Source: Arctopsyche grandis (Eukaryota > Arthropoda > Insecta > Trichoptera > Hydropsychidae). From it: DNA of 64,000 bases. The notes beneath the pieces are model-generated. The model was not told the origin of the DNA. It searched no databases and was given only the letters and a program-made list of their open reading frames with translations. Made by a program: the position numbers and the translations under genes. The stretch's first letter is position 1. Every line of letters starts with the position of its first letter. The stretch lies in contig NC_135355.1 of assembly GCF_051622035.1 (NCBI RefSeq), positions 35,879,986 to 35,943,985 of the forward strand. Reading direction: 5' to 3'. Positions 10,961 through 22,550 of the stretch are shown here, piece by piece.

Positions 10961-11899
10961 TTTATTTATTACTAGCCTCTTCTTATTGATAAAATTCTTT
11001 TTTTCTCTTTATCTCTTTTTAACTCTTGGCGAATCATCAGCAATAGACAAAAAAAATTCTTTTATTTTTTGGTTAGGACAAATGTGTGTGGGGCAGTGCC
11101 CCGATTGTCTTTAAAAATGAGCCGCCCCTGGACGACACTATATATGATATACATATGTATGTATGTACAGTCGAAGAGACAGCTCTCGCCTATAAATACA
11201 CTTATAATGCATTGTTGAAACCGAAGTGCGCATAAGTCTCTCACCTGTCGAGTTTGTGTAGACGTTGTGATTGGAATCACTTCATTTCAAACGCGACACA
11301 TTCCTCACTGAGTTACCTGAATCGGTCTCGCGATATCTCACACGGGGAGAAAAGCGGTAATGAATTCGGAGACATATCGACAATCTCGACGGAAACCGTT
11401 CCCAGAGATGTACGTACCACGCTCAATGTGTATCTACGTGTGGAAATTCAAATGGGGCTGCTACTTAATTACCCACCTGAGGTAATGGCGAAGAGAGTTG
11501 CTCTACTGGGAGGTTGCCATTGTTTCAGCGAGAATGTCTTTCGTAGGATTTGATTGGCTACGTTGGAATTTATGAAAATTTTGCTCGGTGTCTGTCAGTG
11601 GCGGAATGGGTCGATGGGAGGCTGGTACTTTCACAAAGTTGAAAATTAACAAATAATGAGCGACTGTTTACCAGTAGAGAGATAGTGGGTTAAAATATTG
11701 CTTTGACGATAGCGAGTGCCACCTACAAGATCTGGATGGTTATCAATCCAGATCGACCAGCTCCTATCGAAGTTGTCCATTTTATCTAGCGTAATTGCTG
11801 TGGCAGTTTCAATGAAATCGGCATTCCTTCCTTCTCTCGAAAGCTCTCATACTCTAATTCCACTCTTCGCGTGATCATACGCAGGAATAACAAAGCTAC
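10961..11899. other. Unrecognised sequence
   Basis: Includes a block at 11,220-11,560 that is less AT-rich and open for 99 codons on the + strand (11,254-11,553). I recognise no domain and see no splice context, so I do not call a gene. Confidence 0.35.
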
Positions 11900-12298
11900 T
11901 GTTATGTACGCCGCGGATTAAGCGAATAGAATCCCAGAGACTATGTAAACGTTCAAGGGTTATCTGTTATCGGATTAACTAAGTGCTTGCACTTACTTCC
12001 AGGATTATATCTGGACTCTAAGTGTATTTAGGCTTAAACAATGACCGTAATTAGGCTTTTCTCAGAATCGGTACGGGGGACCCAACGTCGTGGAAATACA
12101 TATCCGAATACGTGATTATACGACAGGTAAACAGATTAGACGTCCTGAGAGATCGACCCTTTATAAGGCGGTACGTAGGCGATATCATGTCATTCTGGAC
12201 TGAGCACTGCCAGTGCGTGTATCTCCTTAATCATCAATAAATGCTGTGAGACGACTGTTGGCCTTTTACTTGGATCCTCCACCCACCCCTACGCAACA
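11900..12298 (+). mobile_element. Solo LTR (family A)
   Basis: A 399-bp segment, TGTTATGTACGCC to CCCTACGCAACA, flanked by a perfect 4-bp duplication CTAC (11,896-11,899 and 12,299-12,302). It has a TATA-like CTTTATAAGG at about 12,160 and AATAAA near 12,236, as expected for LTR promoter and polyadenylation signals. Related pieces lie at 14,497-15,285, 42,214-42,644, 42,880-42,966 and 58,480-58,676. Confidence 0.82.
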
Positions 12299-12349
12299 CT
12301 ACAAAATAATTTGCGATAAAAGACAGGATTGCCAGACATTGGTCATAAT

Positions 12350-12482
12350 TAAAGCCCGGGCTCTGAGGGGGCTGTATATTGTTCAAATGTTGTAAATGCA
12401 TTGTTAAAGGTTTTCCGAACCTTTTTTACAAAAGATTTACAACAATTGAACAATAAACGGCACGCTTCCGGTCCTATCTCTA
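12350..12482. mobile_element. Small hAT-like MITE, copy 1
   Basis: A 133-bp element with a perfect 8-bp duplication GTCATAAT (12,342-12,349 and 12,483-12,490). The interior matches the copy at 22,551-22,678: TGTTCAAATGTTGTAAATGC, then GGTTTTCCGAACC, then GATTTACAACAATTGAACAA. The interior can fold into a hairpin. It is non-coding. Confidence 0.82.
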
Positions 12483-12490
12483 GTCATAAT

Positions 12491-13384
12491 CATTCTCTGG
12501 TGCTGTGATGTGCCAGCGCCGAAAAAAATAGGTTTATTTTGTCAATTTCTATTTTTAACCTTTTTTTTGCTCTCTAGAGAGCAAAGACTGATACTGAATT
12601 AAAAATGAAATTACTGATACTGAACCGTCAATACCAAAAAAACTATTTTCGTTTAACTTATTCACAAATTGTTCACTTATTTGAATTCGATATGTCCAGA
12701 ATCTCAGAAAAGCAGAATAAGCGTATTACGGCCACCACTATTTTTAAAATTTGTTAAACTCAAAACATTATATTTAATGTTTTGCAAAATATTTCTCCAA
12801 ACGAAAAAAAGTGGATTTATGCCACTTTCAACTATAACGGCTCACATAATATATTGAATCATTATATTATAGTTTTTGATTATACACTTTTAAGTATTAC
12901 TTTGGCATATTTGAAGAACTGTTTGAACCTGATCTTGAGATTTGAACTTGGAACGATGAACTTGGAGAAACGCATAGTAGATAGTTTGACTTTCTCGGAT
13001 GTTCAGACTGAATGAATTCTTGTAAAGAACTGAATGTCGTACTGCGGGTACGGTTTATACAGTCGATGTTTGTCTTATCGCAAATATTTTATCTTATTGC
13101 AATAATTTTTATGGTTTTTTTATTCCCACTTTTGTCCGTGTGAAAGTTCCAAGTTACAGACATGAATATTAAAAATAATAAACAAAGTTTTCTACTTTGT
13201 CTGAAAAATATGTAAAAAATTTCACGTTCCATTATACTATTATACATATTATACATATTTTGACAGCCAAGTCGTCCCTTGGCGTCTATTATAGACCCTT
13301 CCGGAAAAAAGGTGGCAGTCGACTCCTGTAAGCACATATTCGGATACATAACATACATATGTACATACATACATATGTGTATGT
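12491..13384. other. No recognisable gene
   Basis: AT-rich. Open frames at 12,669-13,015 and 13,089-13,370 (minus) show no family motif. Confidence 0.4.
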
Positions 13385-14058
<674 letters not shown>

Positions 14059-14496
14059 AGGTCTGAACGCACTATGCGTCAACCGAACGATCCGACACTT
14101 CACAACAGTATGCGACCAAATATTGTTTGTATGAAATTGTACGAGACATAATGCACTACGCGACAGTCGCATGACGTAGAACGACAAAGTTGACTTTTGG
14201 TTTTTCTCGACTGTTCTTCTTCCTGGCATATCAGAGATACCCCTGCGCTACAAACCATTGCAAACCAAGCGGACGCATGCTTATTTCGCTGCATGCTCAT
14301 TTCACACTTTTGTCTCGGCTTTTGCCATTTTAAACTTGCCAGAAAGATCCAACTCAATTTTAAGAATTGCCAATCATCAATGTACATCGAAATGTCATCT
14401 GCGCAATCCCATGAATATCTCTTCTTTCGTACATGCTGAAATTCAAACAGTTAAAATTTAATTGAAATGAGCATACAGCCGGGTGGTTGATACTAT

Positions 14497-14918
14497 TGTC
14501 GCGTAGGGGTGGGTGGAGGATCCAAGTAAAAAACCTTAGTCGTTTCACAGCATTTATTGATGATTAAGGAGATACACGCACTGGCAGTGCTCAGTCCAGA
14601 ATGACTTGATATGGTCTATGTACCTCCTTATAAAGGACAGGTCGCTCAGGGCATCTTCGACGTCCGGTTACTTCCCTATTGTTTAGGCATGTACCCGGAT
14701 ATGTATTCCCACAACACTCAGTCCCACGCTATCACTGTCACTTCTGAGAACGGACTGGGTGCCGTTACTACGCCAATTCGGTGGCCATTGTTTAGCCTAC
14801 TTGCACTTAGTCTGGAGATAATCCTCAAAACCAATTATAACGGTCGCAGAGTGTCAGGGATGCGCCTCGGTCTAATCCGATTGCACTTAACCGGCGGCTC
14901 CTTTTAGCATACGCTACA
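14497..14918 (-). mobile_element. LTR family A segment, reverse copy
   Basis: On the minus strand this runs from TGTAGCGTATGC to CTACGCGACA and matches 42,214-42,644 along its length, including the TATA-like and AATAAA motifs. The two copies also share about 60 bases upstream (GGCCAGACATTCAATTATC through an AT-rich stretch), so the true repeat unit is longer than the LTR-like part. No matching target duplication was found. Confidence 0.68.
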
Positions 14919-14989
14919 CAATTATTATGTCATTGTGATATTATTATTATATTTTGATAATTGAATGTCTGGCCATGATCTCTCAGGCT

Positions 14990-15285
14990 GATCTCTCAGG
15001 ACGTCTAATCTGTTTACCTATTGTATAATCACGTATTCGGATATGTCTTCCCACGGTATGGGTCACGGTACAGGTCAATTCTGAGAAAGGATTAATAACG
15101 GTCATTGTTTAGCCTATATGCACTTAGAGTCTAGATATAATCCTGGAAGTAAGTGCAAGCACTTAGTTAATCCGTTAACAGATATCCGTTGATCCTAAGT
15201 GCAAGAACTTAGTTAATCCGTTAACAGATAATCCTTGAACGGTCACACAGTCTCTGGGATTCTATTCGCTAAATCAGCGGCGTAC
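14990..15285 (-). mobile_element. LTR family A fragment, reverse copy
   Basis: Minus strand matches the 5' part of the solo LTR at 11,900-12,298 (ACGTACGCCGC, then GAATAGAATCCCAGAGACT, then GTAAACAGATTAGACGTCC). Inside, a block reading AGTTAATCCGTTAACAGATA is duplicated in tandem (15,160-15,240). The 3' half is missing. Confidence 0.65.
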
Positions 15286-15345
15286 GTAACACGATAATAG
15301 CGTCCGTTTCGTCCATCTTGCTCCGAGGTACTGAACGAATTGTGT

Positions 15346-16121
15346 TTAAATAAGAATGTCTCGAACACAGTAGGGGGGGGGGGATTTAAATTGTTGACAG
15401 TTGCAACATCAAATCACTTGCAACATGCTTAATATCTCTATGTTTTTCATTCACAACTTAAAAGTTAACACTTCTATCATACGTGGTCTTTCACACGCGT
15501 AGTTTATTTAACTACATATACTACTTATTTCTGTTCGTGAGTGTCAAATTTTGTAATCAATTTTCAACCCACATCCATCCAGTCGATGACAGAACAAAAA
15601 TCTGTCAAAGTTTCCGTTGGCTAAATATCTTTGATTCATCGGAGAGATCAATCACAAACGTCTTTGACCAATCCAGCCAATCAAAACGACTTTGACGACA
15701 GCCAATCAGAAACGAATTACAGACGCCGTTTCGGTTTTAATTATAAACTATATATATAACTTAAAGTGTTTTAAACGGTATTTATTCGAAGGCTAAATTC
15801 TTACATATTGAACGCTTTGTGAGTTTTCCCTATCTAAATTTATACGGTGGAACTTATACAATTAAGGTTATTTAAAACTTTTGAAATGTTACGTTGGATG
15901 TTGAGGATACGCTGTACCAGCGATGCTCAATCTTGGGTATCAAACTAAAAAGTTATGTTAAGCTCTTCGGAGAATGATAAAGAACAAATCTAGAAGTCTA
16001 CGCTTCAAAAGTGAGCATTTCAATATACATACATGTACACATTTACACATACACATGTACATAGAATAAAAAGGACCCAAAAAAATGAATGAATTTCTCA
16101 AATCTTTGGCCAATAAAATAT
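15346..16121. other. No recognisable gene
   Basis: Nothing beyond short frames. A run of nine G lies at 15,372-15,381. Confidence 0.4.
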
Positions 16122-16508
16122 AAAACCAGTGGTTAGCATATTATAATTCCAAGCAGAGTGGCCACGTGTTCGAGTCCCACTAGAGTCCTGCTGCTAGGCA
16201 GACTTCAGTTTGTGACTCCAAGTCAATCGTTTCTTAACAGATTTTGCCAACTTTTCTGATTTTCATTGAAACAATTCCTGTAAAATTGGCTTCTCCTTTC
16301 CTATCTCTCTTGCTAATCTCAGGTATTCAGCGTCTTGATGTTCGCTAATGTGATTATAAAATGCTGCAAAAATTTCTCCATAGATGTCACTGTGGATTTT
16401 TGTATGAATTCGCATTGTATAAAATGCTTGTATTGTATCTGTTTAAGTGCACTCATCGCTTTGGGGCGATCTGTAAAGGCGAGTGTACATATTCGATGAA
16501 ATTAATAA
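16122..16508 (+). mobile_element. tRNA-headed SINE, type A tail
   Basis: Box-A-like AGTGGTTAGCAT and box B GTTCGAGTCCC, the conserved body (GTGACTCCAAGTCAATCG), and the type A tail (GCACTCATCGCTTTGGGGCG...GCGAGTGTACATATTC) ending in a short A-rich stretch. This is nearly full length compared with 44,385-44,800. Confidence 0.75.
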
Positions 16509-16665
16509 AACCAACAACGAAGAATAGTGGTTAGCATATTATGCTTTCGCGCAGAGTGGTTACGGTTCGATTCCCACTAGTAGCTGCTGACCAGACTTTG
16601 GTTTGTGACTCCAAATCAATCGTTTCCTATCAGAGTTTGCCAATTTTTGCCAATGTGCAGGCAGG
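16509..16665 (+). mobile_element. tRNA-headed SINE, 3'-truncated
   Basis: Second of three consecutive SINEs. Head ATAGTGGTTAGCATATTATG, box B GGTTCGATTCC, and body up to TTTGCCAATTTTTGCC, then it stops. Confidence 0.7.
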
Positions 16666-16696
16666 AGGTACAACCATCAAATGAGCCGTTATATAA

Positions 16697-16875
16697 CCGT
16701 ATAACGGCGTGAACTAGTGGTTGGCATATTATGCTTTCGAGCAGAGTGGTCACGGTTCAATTTCCAATAGTAGCTGTTGGCTAGACCTAGGTTTGTGACT
16801 CCAAGTCGATCGTTTCCTATCAGAGTTCGCCAATTTTTCTGATTTTCATTGAAACGGTTCCTATAAATTGACATA
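16697..16875 (+). mobile_element. tRNA-headed SINE, partial
   Basis: Third consecutive copy (GGCGTGAACTAGTGGTTGGC, then GGTTCAATTTCC with a mutated box B), ending near ATAAATTGACATA. No long tail. Confidence 0.7.
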
Positions 16876-17400
16876 TATTTTGTAAGTCTCTAGTTATTCT
16901 AGTTAATTAAGACTGTAAGAGAATACCATCTTTCAAGAAATGTCAGACATAATAAAAAGTTTGATTTTAATGATGCAATAACAAAAACTTAAATGGGAAA
17001 TTGGCATATCAACATTACTGAGTCACATTTGTAAGGAAAATTTTTATAAAGGTACATATTTTATTTCATATTTCGTATTCCTCTGGCGAGAACTGAGGCA
17101 TATCTCAATTCTCCAATTCCTCATGGCCTCCGTTTCTTAAATTCACTGGATGGTGCCATTGACATTTGTCACATCTCTCATCATTTGCTGCACCACTTCC
17201 TCGGTTACAGAGGTTGCGACCAATTGGAACAGTTGAGTTAGTTTGATCAATTAAGAATTTTTATGTCATGTTTATTTATTTTTCTCTATTTCTTTTCTTC
17301 TATTTATGTATGTATTTTTACTTGTATTTTCATATACTTTCATCCATTCTTAACCTGTTTAGCACAATCGTCGCTTTGGAGCAATCTGTTAGACAAGTGT
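16876..17400. other. No gene; degenerate SINE tail
   Basis: Only a fragment resembling the SINE type A tail (CGTCGCTTTGGAGCAATCTG at 17,370-17,389) is recognisable. Confidence 0.4.
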
Positions 17401-17407
17401 GCATGAT

Positions 17408-17520
17408 TAAGGGCGAAATCACACAGCCTGGGATATGGGACGTGGGTTTTTTTTTAGATAGTTTTAAACATATAGAAAAAAATTCGGATGTGATCAACCC
17501 ATGACTTTGAGGAATATATG
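17408..17520. mobile_element. MITE family M1, truncated
   Basis: Begins TTAAGGGCGAAATCACACAG and continues GTTTTTTTTTAGATAGTTTT, the signature of the MITEs at 35,562-35,795, 45,664-45,995 and 46,000-46,276. The far end is missing. Confidence 0.6.
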
Positions 17521-17649
17521 AAGTTCACAAAACAAAATTCGATATTGAACCGTTCAGACACATTCACATATACCGGCAGCATTATGAAATACTAATAGCT
17601 ATAACAGCATTTTTAATACAAATTGAGCGCGAATCTATGGAAACTTGCA

Positions 17650-17935
17650 CAAGACAAAATTTCTATTTCCGGTTTTCGGATTTTGTTCAATTTTTTTTTA
17701 TTACTTAAAATCAATATCAGCATTATATGTACATAATAAATATCAAGAACATTAAAATAATTTAAAAGGTCAAAATAAAATAATGAAATATTGTTTTAAA
17801 AAAAAAACTACTTCCGGTTTACGAATTCTCACCTTATCAGCATTAAGTTAGTACATAAAGAATACAACTATAAAGTTTCAGATTGATAGGTTCAGGAGTA
17901 TGGCCAGAGTAGTGGCGACAACATTTTTGGCCTTT
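17650..17935 (-). repeat. Dispersed repeat DR1, distal part, reverse
   Basis: Minus-strand match to 62,930-63,135 (AAATGTTG, CACTACTCTG, TTTATGTACTAACTTA, AACCGGAAGTAG). It ends just before a Helitron that starts at 17,941. Confidence 0.6.
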
Positions 17936-17940
17936 CTTAA

Positions 17941-18354
17941 TCTTATATATAAAACACTAAAGTTTGTTCGTATGTATGTATTTATGTATTTATGTACCTA
18001 CGTATTTTTCGTCAACAGTCTATTGTTCTGACGTCATCGATCAAATAACTCGCTTTCTTCCGATTCAAAGGATTCGAAGTTCCCGGGGGCGTAAGCACCG
18101 AAGGCAAAGCCCTAGAGCCTCGCCCCCTAGGGGTCGCAGACGCTGAGGGCGGAGCCCTAAGGAGCGCAGACCCCGGGGGTGTACATATAATTTTTTACTT
18201 TAAGAGACTTACTATATACATATGTTTGTGACAGTCAATTTAATAAAAAAAACAAATGAGTATTCAAATAAATTTATATAAAATAAAACTATTCAAATAA
18301 ATTTCATAAAATGTTTACTTACAATTACCGAGCGAAGGTGGATAATAAAGCTAG
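17941..18354 (+). mobile_element. Non-autonomous Helitron, complete
   Basis: Starts A|TCTTATATATAAAACACTAA and ends ATAATAAAGCTAG|T, giving 414 bp with the Helitron TC...CTAG|T ends and no target duplication. A GC-rich stretch at 18,065-18,175 with repeated GGGGGCG and GGAGCCC motifs is out of keeping with the AT-rich flanks and could be captured sequence. No rolling-circle or helicase coding is present. Confidence 0.72.
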
Positions 18355-19153
18355 TTGATGTATAATTAAAATAAAATAAAATAAAATTTTCAATTGAGTT
18401 TCAACGTAACATCGATTGAAAATGTTTTTAATGAAATTTAATTATGAACATGAAAAGCTTGTGATCCCTTTGCGATGGAAATTTCAAATCAATGCATAAT
18501 AAAATGAAGTCGTCCCCTTGGAACTATTTCGACGGGAGAGTGTTTGCGTCAAAAATTTCAAACTTTTTTCCCAAAAAGCTCTGGTTGAAATTCGAACTGA
18601 GCGGCGAGATTTTTAGTACGGCAAGTGATTTATATTCAGCGTACATTCGTGGCGAGGGTTTCGAAGCGCCGACTCACAAAAGAAACGGTTATATCACATT
18701 ATGAACTTTAAGTTTCGCCGCGGTTTATTTTACTCCACGTCGCTGAAAAAGATTTAAAAGTTTTTCTTTTCCGCACTCCCCCCTCCCCCTCCCCCGCCTC
18801 CCCCCACCCACTCCACCCCCTCGCCCGACCTCACTCTTGCGTGTCTGAAAACGTGGCGGTGGAAGGGTGTCGTAAACAAGTGTAAATTTTACACAAAAGG
18901 AAAACTTCCCAACAGATGGAAAGCGCAGCCTCACCCCCGGACCCGCACCAAACCGGCAACGAAGTGATATTTGGCGTCTGAGGAAAAGTTTCCATTGCGA
19001 GGAAAAATTCTTTGAGAGCAAAATTAGGAGCTTCGTCTGAGCCCTTAAATGAATGAGGATATCCAAAGAATTCACACAAGTTTAAAGAAGCGGAATAACT
19101 ATTGAAATATCTATATATACATACATACATATATTCTTACTTACTTTAAAATG
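18355..19153. other. No gene called; C-rich tract
   Basis: Contains a strong pyrimidine tract at 18,770-18,830. Overlapping minus-strand frames across it (18,725-19,130) are compositional: Gly/Arg-rich where the tract is read. No recognised domain. Confidence 0.4.
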
Positions 19154-19535
19154 GGTTTGGTGCAAACGATCGACAAGCGCCAGACAGACTGAACCACAGA
19201 TTAACTGGATGGCTGCTTTAAACGCAATTCTCGACTTCACGAATGATAGATTGCACATCAGATGAGGAGTAACCTTTCAATGTGCACAGATGCAATTATT
19301 AAAATGGTAATTATTAAAATTGAGTTGGATCTTACTGGCGAGTTTTTAATAATTTAATAAGGAAAAATTCGGAACTAAAGTATCAGACGCACAGAACGTA
19401 TACAGGGTAGGTATGTCGGGACTTCGGGTATATTTCGCTTAGTGTAAGTGCGAGCAGTGCGCACGCATAAGGTACACGTGTCGTTTATCTGTGGTTCAGT
19501 CTGTCTGGCGCTTGTCGATCGTTTGCACCGCATCG
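19154..19535. mobile_element. TIR element, family T1, copy 1
   Basis: Long terminal inverted repeats: GGTGCAAACGATCGACAAGC and continuing sequence at the left, with the complement at the right to GCTTGTCGATCGTTTGCACC. The interior (TAGATTGCACATCAGATGA, GAGTTGGATCTT) is shared with 21,403-21,719. A clear 8-bp duplication was not found for this copy. Confidence 0.68.
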
Positions 19536-19614
19536 GTACAATATCCATTATACAGTACTTAAATTACTGACAGTATCACTATTTTTAACTAAATACTTTA
19601 TCTATATACGTAGT

Positions 19615-19890
19615 ATTCAGAATCGATCACTGATCACGTTTTCATGATCTAGAAAAAATGTGTGTTTTTTGTGTGTTGTTTATTTTGGGGATTTTTTTGA
19701 ACACCGTAAGTCCTATCGAGCTGAAACTTAGTATCGGTAACTGAAATGCTTATCGATATGACGTACATTTTTTTCAAATTTTTAAGTTGACCAAAAATAG
19801 TACCTCCTTTTAAAGGTGTCCTCTTTTTTTTAAGTTTCTGAATTCAATTATCTCCCTAACTCCATATTGGTCACATCCGAATTTTTTTTA
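19615..19890 (+). repeat. Dispersed repeat DR1, copy 2
   Basis: Forward copy of the 62,235-62,640 repeat (AATCGATCACTGATCACG, GTCCTATCGAGCTGAAACT, TTTAAGTTGACC). Confidence 0.65.
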
Positions 19891-20139
19891 AGTATTATAA
19901 GCAACAACTGCGTTTAGATGTAGGTATATATGACTAGGGTGAAACGGAACGCTCCGCAAAAATATTGTCCCCCCCCCTATATAAAAAAATATGTATCCCA
20001 AACTATGAAGACCGATACACATTTTAAGCACATTTATTTGATGTCAATTTGATTTATATTTATTGGTGTATTAACAAAGTGATCTTAAATTTTCAACATA
20101 CATAAATATAATAAAATATTATATATTTTTTCCCGTCTC

Positions 20140-20486
20140 CGTGACTTGACAGAATGTTAAATGAAACGCAAATATCGGAAGGCAAAGATCGAAAATCGAA
20201 AGATCTTAAGTCGAAAGATAAAAAAAAGGGTGCATGGTTAACAGTACATACTCATTTAATTTGCGCGAGCAGGATACAACAGGAACAAGAGGAACAGGCT
20301 TTTCCTCCCGTATTAATGTGCGCGCGCAGAATACGGGAGGAAAAGCATGTTCCTCTCGTTCCTGTTGTATCCTGCTCGCGCAAATTAAGTGAGTATGTAC
20401 ATGAGTATGTACATATATCTTTCGATTTTCGATCTTTGCCTTCCGATATTTGCGTTTTCTGTCATTTAACATTCTGTCAAGTCACG
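20140..20486. mobile_element. 347-bp near-perfect palindromic element (P3)
   Basis: Reads almost the same on both strands: CGTGACTTGACAGAATGTTA at the left and its complement at 20,467-20,486, with matching inner blocks (GCAAATATCGGAAGGCAAAG; CGCGAGCAGGATACAACAGG; CTTTTCCTCCCGTATT). The arms are about 160 bp with a small centre. Similar open frames on both strands follow from the symmetry. Half of a second copy lies at 63,265-63,490. Confidence 0.8.
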
Positions 20487-20936
20487 TAGACCCATTTTTT
20501 ACACGTCCTTTTCGTATGTATGCTTAAATCAGAAAATATTTTCATTTCAAATTTTCATTATTTTATATACATACATGTGTGCAGTATGTATATGAGTATA
20601 ATAACAATTCAATTAAATTCTTTACCTTCAGGGCACAGCATAAGACTTCTCTGGTACCTAAATTTGTCGTATGTTTACAAAGACATGCCTTTTTTGTCCC
20701 CACAAAAATATGCTATTTTCATACTTGCCTATTTTATGGCATTTAATCATTGAGAAGAAAAAAATTCAAAGATGTCGCCGAAAATGTCACCCGCAGGGTA
20801 AATAACATTTCCTTTCCAGATTTTACTGTCAAGCTGATGGAAATCGAAAACACAATTATAATATCCATGTGCTTCGAAAAACTTATTAATTTTATTTATG
20901 TCCCTATGTATAAACACTTACTTCGATCAATGTGTT
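20487..20936. other. No recognisable gene
   Basis: AT-rich. Open frames at 20,520-20,962 have no family resemblance. Confidence 0.4.
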
Positions 20937-21330
20937 TTTACCGTGGTGACGTATGGATGTGAGACGTGAACTCTAAGATGCTCCACAAAGTCCAATGTAC
21001 TCAAAGAAGTATGGAACGCTGTATGCTTGGCATTATCAAGAAAGACAGGAAGCGGAATACATACGTGGATGAGAATTATGACAAAGGTAGTGGATAGAGT
21101 GACGTGATTGAAATGGCAATAGGCGGACCACGTGGCTAGAAGAATGGATGAAAGGTGGACAAAGTAAGTGCTAGAATGGTACCCGAGAGAATAAAAAAGG
21201 GTAAAAGGAAGACCACAGAGAAGATGAGTAGACGAAATTAGGAAAATGTGTGGAGTGAGATGGATGAGAGTTGCACAAAACATAAACTAGTAGAAACGTG
21301 TTGGAGAGACCTTCATCCAGAATGATAACA
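20937..21330 (+). pseudogene. 5'-truncated RTE LINE fragment
   Basis: Matches the 3' end of the intact RTE ORF (28,140-28,540) closely at nucleotide level: TATGGAACGCTGTATGCTTG, then AAAGACAGGAAGCGGAA, then GTTGGAGAGACCTTCATCCA. Several small indels destroy the frame. It represents roughly the last 130 codons of the ORF. Confidence 0.85.
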
Positions 21331-21402
21331 TACTTACTTGTAAAAAAATTGTCTCCTTGACTTAGCTCTACTACGTGATAAAAACTGTGTACAAAAAGAT
21401 AC

Positions 21403-21719
21403 GGATGCCGTGCATCCGCTCTAAAATCGCCAGACAAATTGAACGACAGATTAACGGACGGCTGCTTTAAATGCAATTCTCGTCTTCTCGAATGATAGAT
21501 TGCACATCAGATGATGGGTAACTTTTCGATGTACACAGATGCAATTATTAAAATGGTAATTATTAAAATTGAGTTGGATCTTTCAGGCGAGTTTAATAAG
21601 GCAAGATTCGATAAGTTCCGAATCTATCATTCGAGAAAACGAGAATTACGTTTAAAGCTGCCGTTCTGTTAATCTGTCGTTCGTTTGTCTGGCGATTTTA
21701 GAGCGGATGCACCAAACCC
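21403..21719. mobile_element. hAT-like TIR element, family T1, copy 2
   Basis: A 317-bp element with a perfect 8-bp duplication AAAGATAC (21,395-21,402 and 21,720-21,727). Inverted ends read GTGCATCCGCTCTAAAATCG and extend through CAGACAAA, GACAGATTAAC and GCTGCTTTAAA, so much of the element folds back. The interior matches 19,154-19,535. Non-coding. Confidence 0.83.
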
Positions 21720-21727
21720 AAAGATAC

Positions 21728-22031
21728 ATATGTACATATGTGTGCGATAGCAAGATGGCGATCTCTCGTCGTGACATCAGTGCCTTTAAAAATGCACACA
21801 AACATCACCAAGGCATCTATAGATAAGTACTCGATAATATCATTGGGTTATAATGCCTCTTCTCCACGTTGGGCCAACTTCGCGACAAAAAGTCTAAGAA
21901 TAACAAAAAAATAAAGCACTGTGTTGTTACCTTAACTTCAAGAGGCATTATATTTTAACTTTAATGCTGCATCCACACAAGGTCAACTTTTAAGACATTC
22001 TACTAAGCCAAACCAATGTTGGCCTCGTGTA
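21728..22031. other. No recognisable gene
   Basis: Nothing recognisable. A fragment GCGCCAGACAG-like is absent here and only TACATATGTACATATG simple sequence is seen at the start. Confidence 0.35.
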
Positions 22032-22545
22032 AATCCAGCGGTAAACGGATTACTTCGCACATTGCAATGGGGCCGTCGACACCAACAATATTACTGACAA
22101 TATTGTTGGTGTCAACGGCCCAAATCGCGCGCACGACAATCAATGTCACGAAAATCGCGAATACGGAATATCTGCCACTCGAGTACTAGTTAGTATGATA
22201 ATTCGCGTGGATAATTCTAGATGGATGAAATTTTCCATTACCAGATGTTCAAATTCCATGATGAACATATTTGGTAAACACCAAGAATCGCCTGGCATTT
22301 TTGACGTAAGATCCAACATGGTACCTATGTATATTGTGTAATTCTCTGCAATTACCGTCAGAAATAACACATTTCTGAAGGTGCGTAACAGAATTTCTAA
22401 AAAAAAATATTGCAAGTACGTTGCAAATAGTCCGACTTGTGCCGAATTGAAGTTTTAGCTTCCGTTTCACTCGCATTCACAATGAAATATAAACGCATTC
22501 GTTTGTGATACACCAAGACAACTTTGTGAATGCAAATGATAGTGA
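22032..22545. mobile_element. Long-hairpin family end, degenerate copy
   Basis: Starts GGTAAACGGATTACTTCGCA and continues with AAATCGCGAATACGGAATAT and CACTCGAG, as at 52,537. A perfect 24-bp-armed palindrome (GGCCGTCGACACCAACAATA side, 22,072-22,124) sits inside. The far end is not clear, and the element appears interrupted by 22,551-22,678. Confidence 0.55.
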
Positions 22546-22550
22546 ATTAC

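Larger units (their letters stand above)
14059..15345. mobile_element. Harbinger-like element split by LTR material
   Basis: The left part (14,059-14,240) matches the Harbinger end and interior at 9563-9855 (AGGTCTGAACGCACTATGCG to CATATCAGAGATAC). The continuation (AATAGCGTCCGTTTCGTCCA to the GAACGAATT block) reappears only at 15,294-15,345. The 1.05 kb between contains LTR family A segments in reverse orientation, so this reads as one element opened by a later insertion and rearranged. The right terminal repeat is missing. Confidence 0.55.

Noticed and set aside
11254-11553. A 99-codon + frame in a less AT-rich block
   Set aside because: No recognised motif, no partner exon, and repeats surround it; I could not support a gene.
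16122-16875. Box A/B motifs suggesting tRNA genes
   Set aside because: No complete cloverleaf or acceptor stem; the same head is followed by a shared SINE body in six or more copies.
20154-20489. A 111-codon + frame and an 88-codon - frame with similar protein sequences
   Set aside because: Both arise from the same palindrome, so similarity is forced by symmetry and does not indicate a gene.
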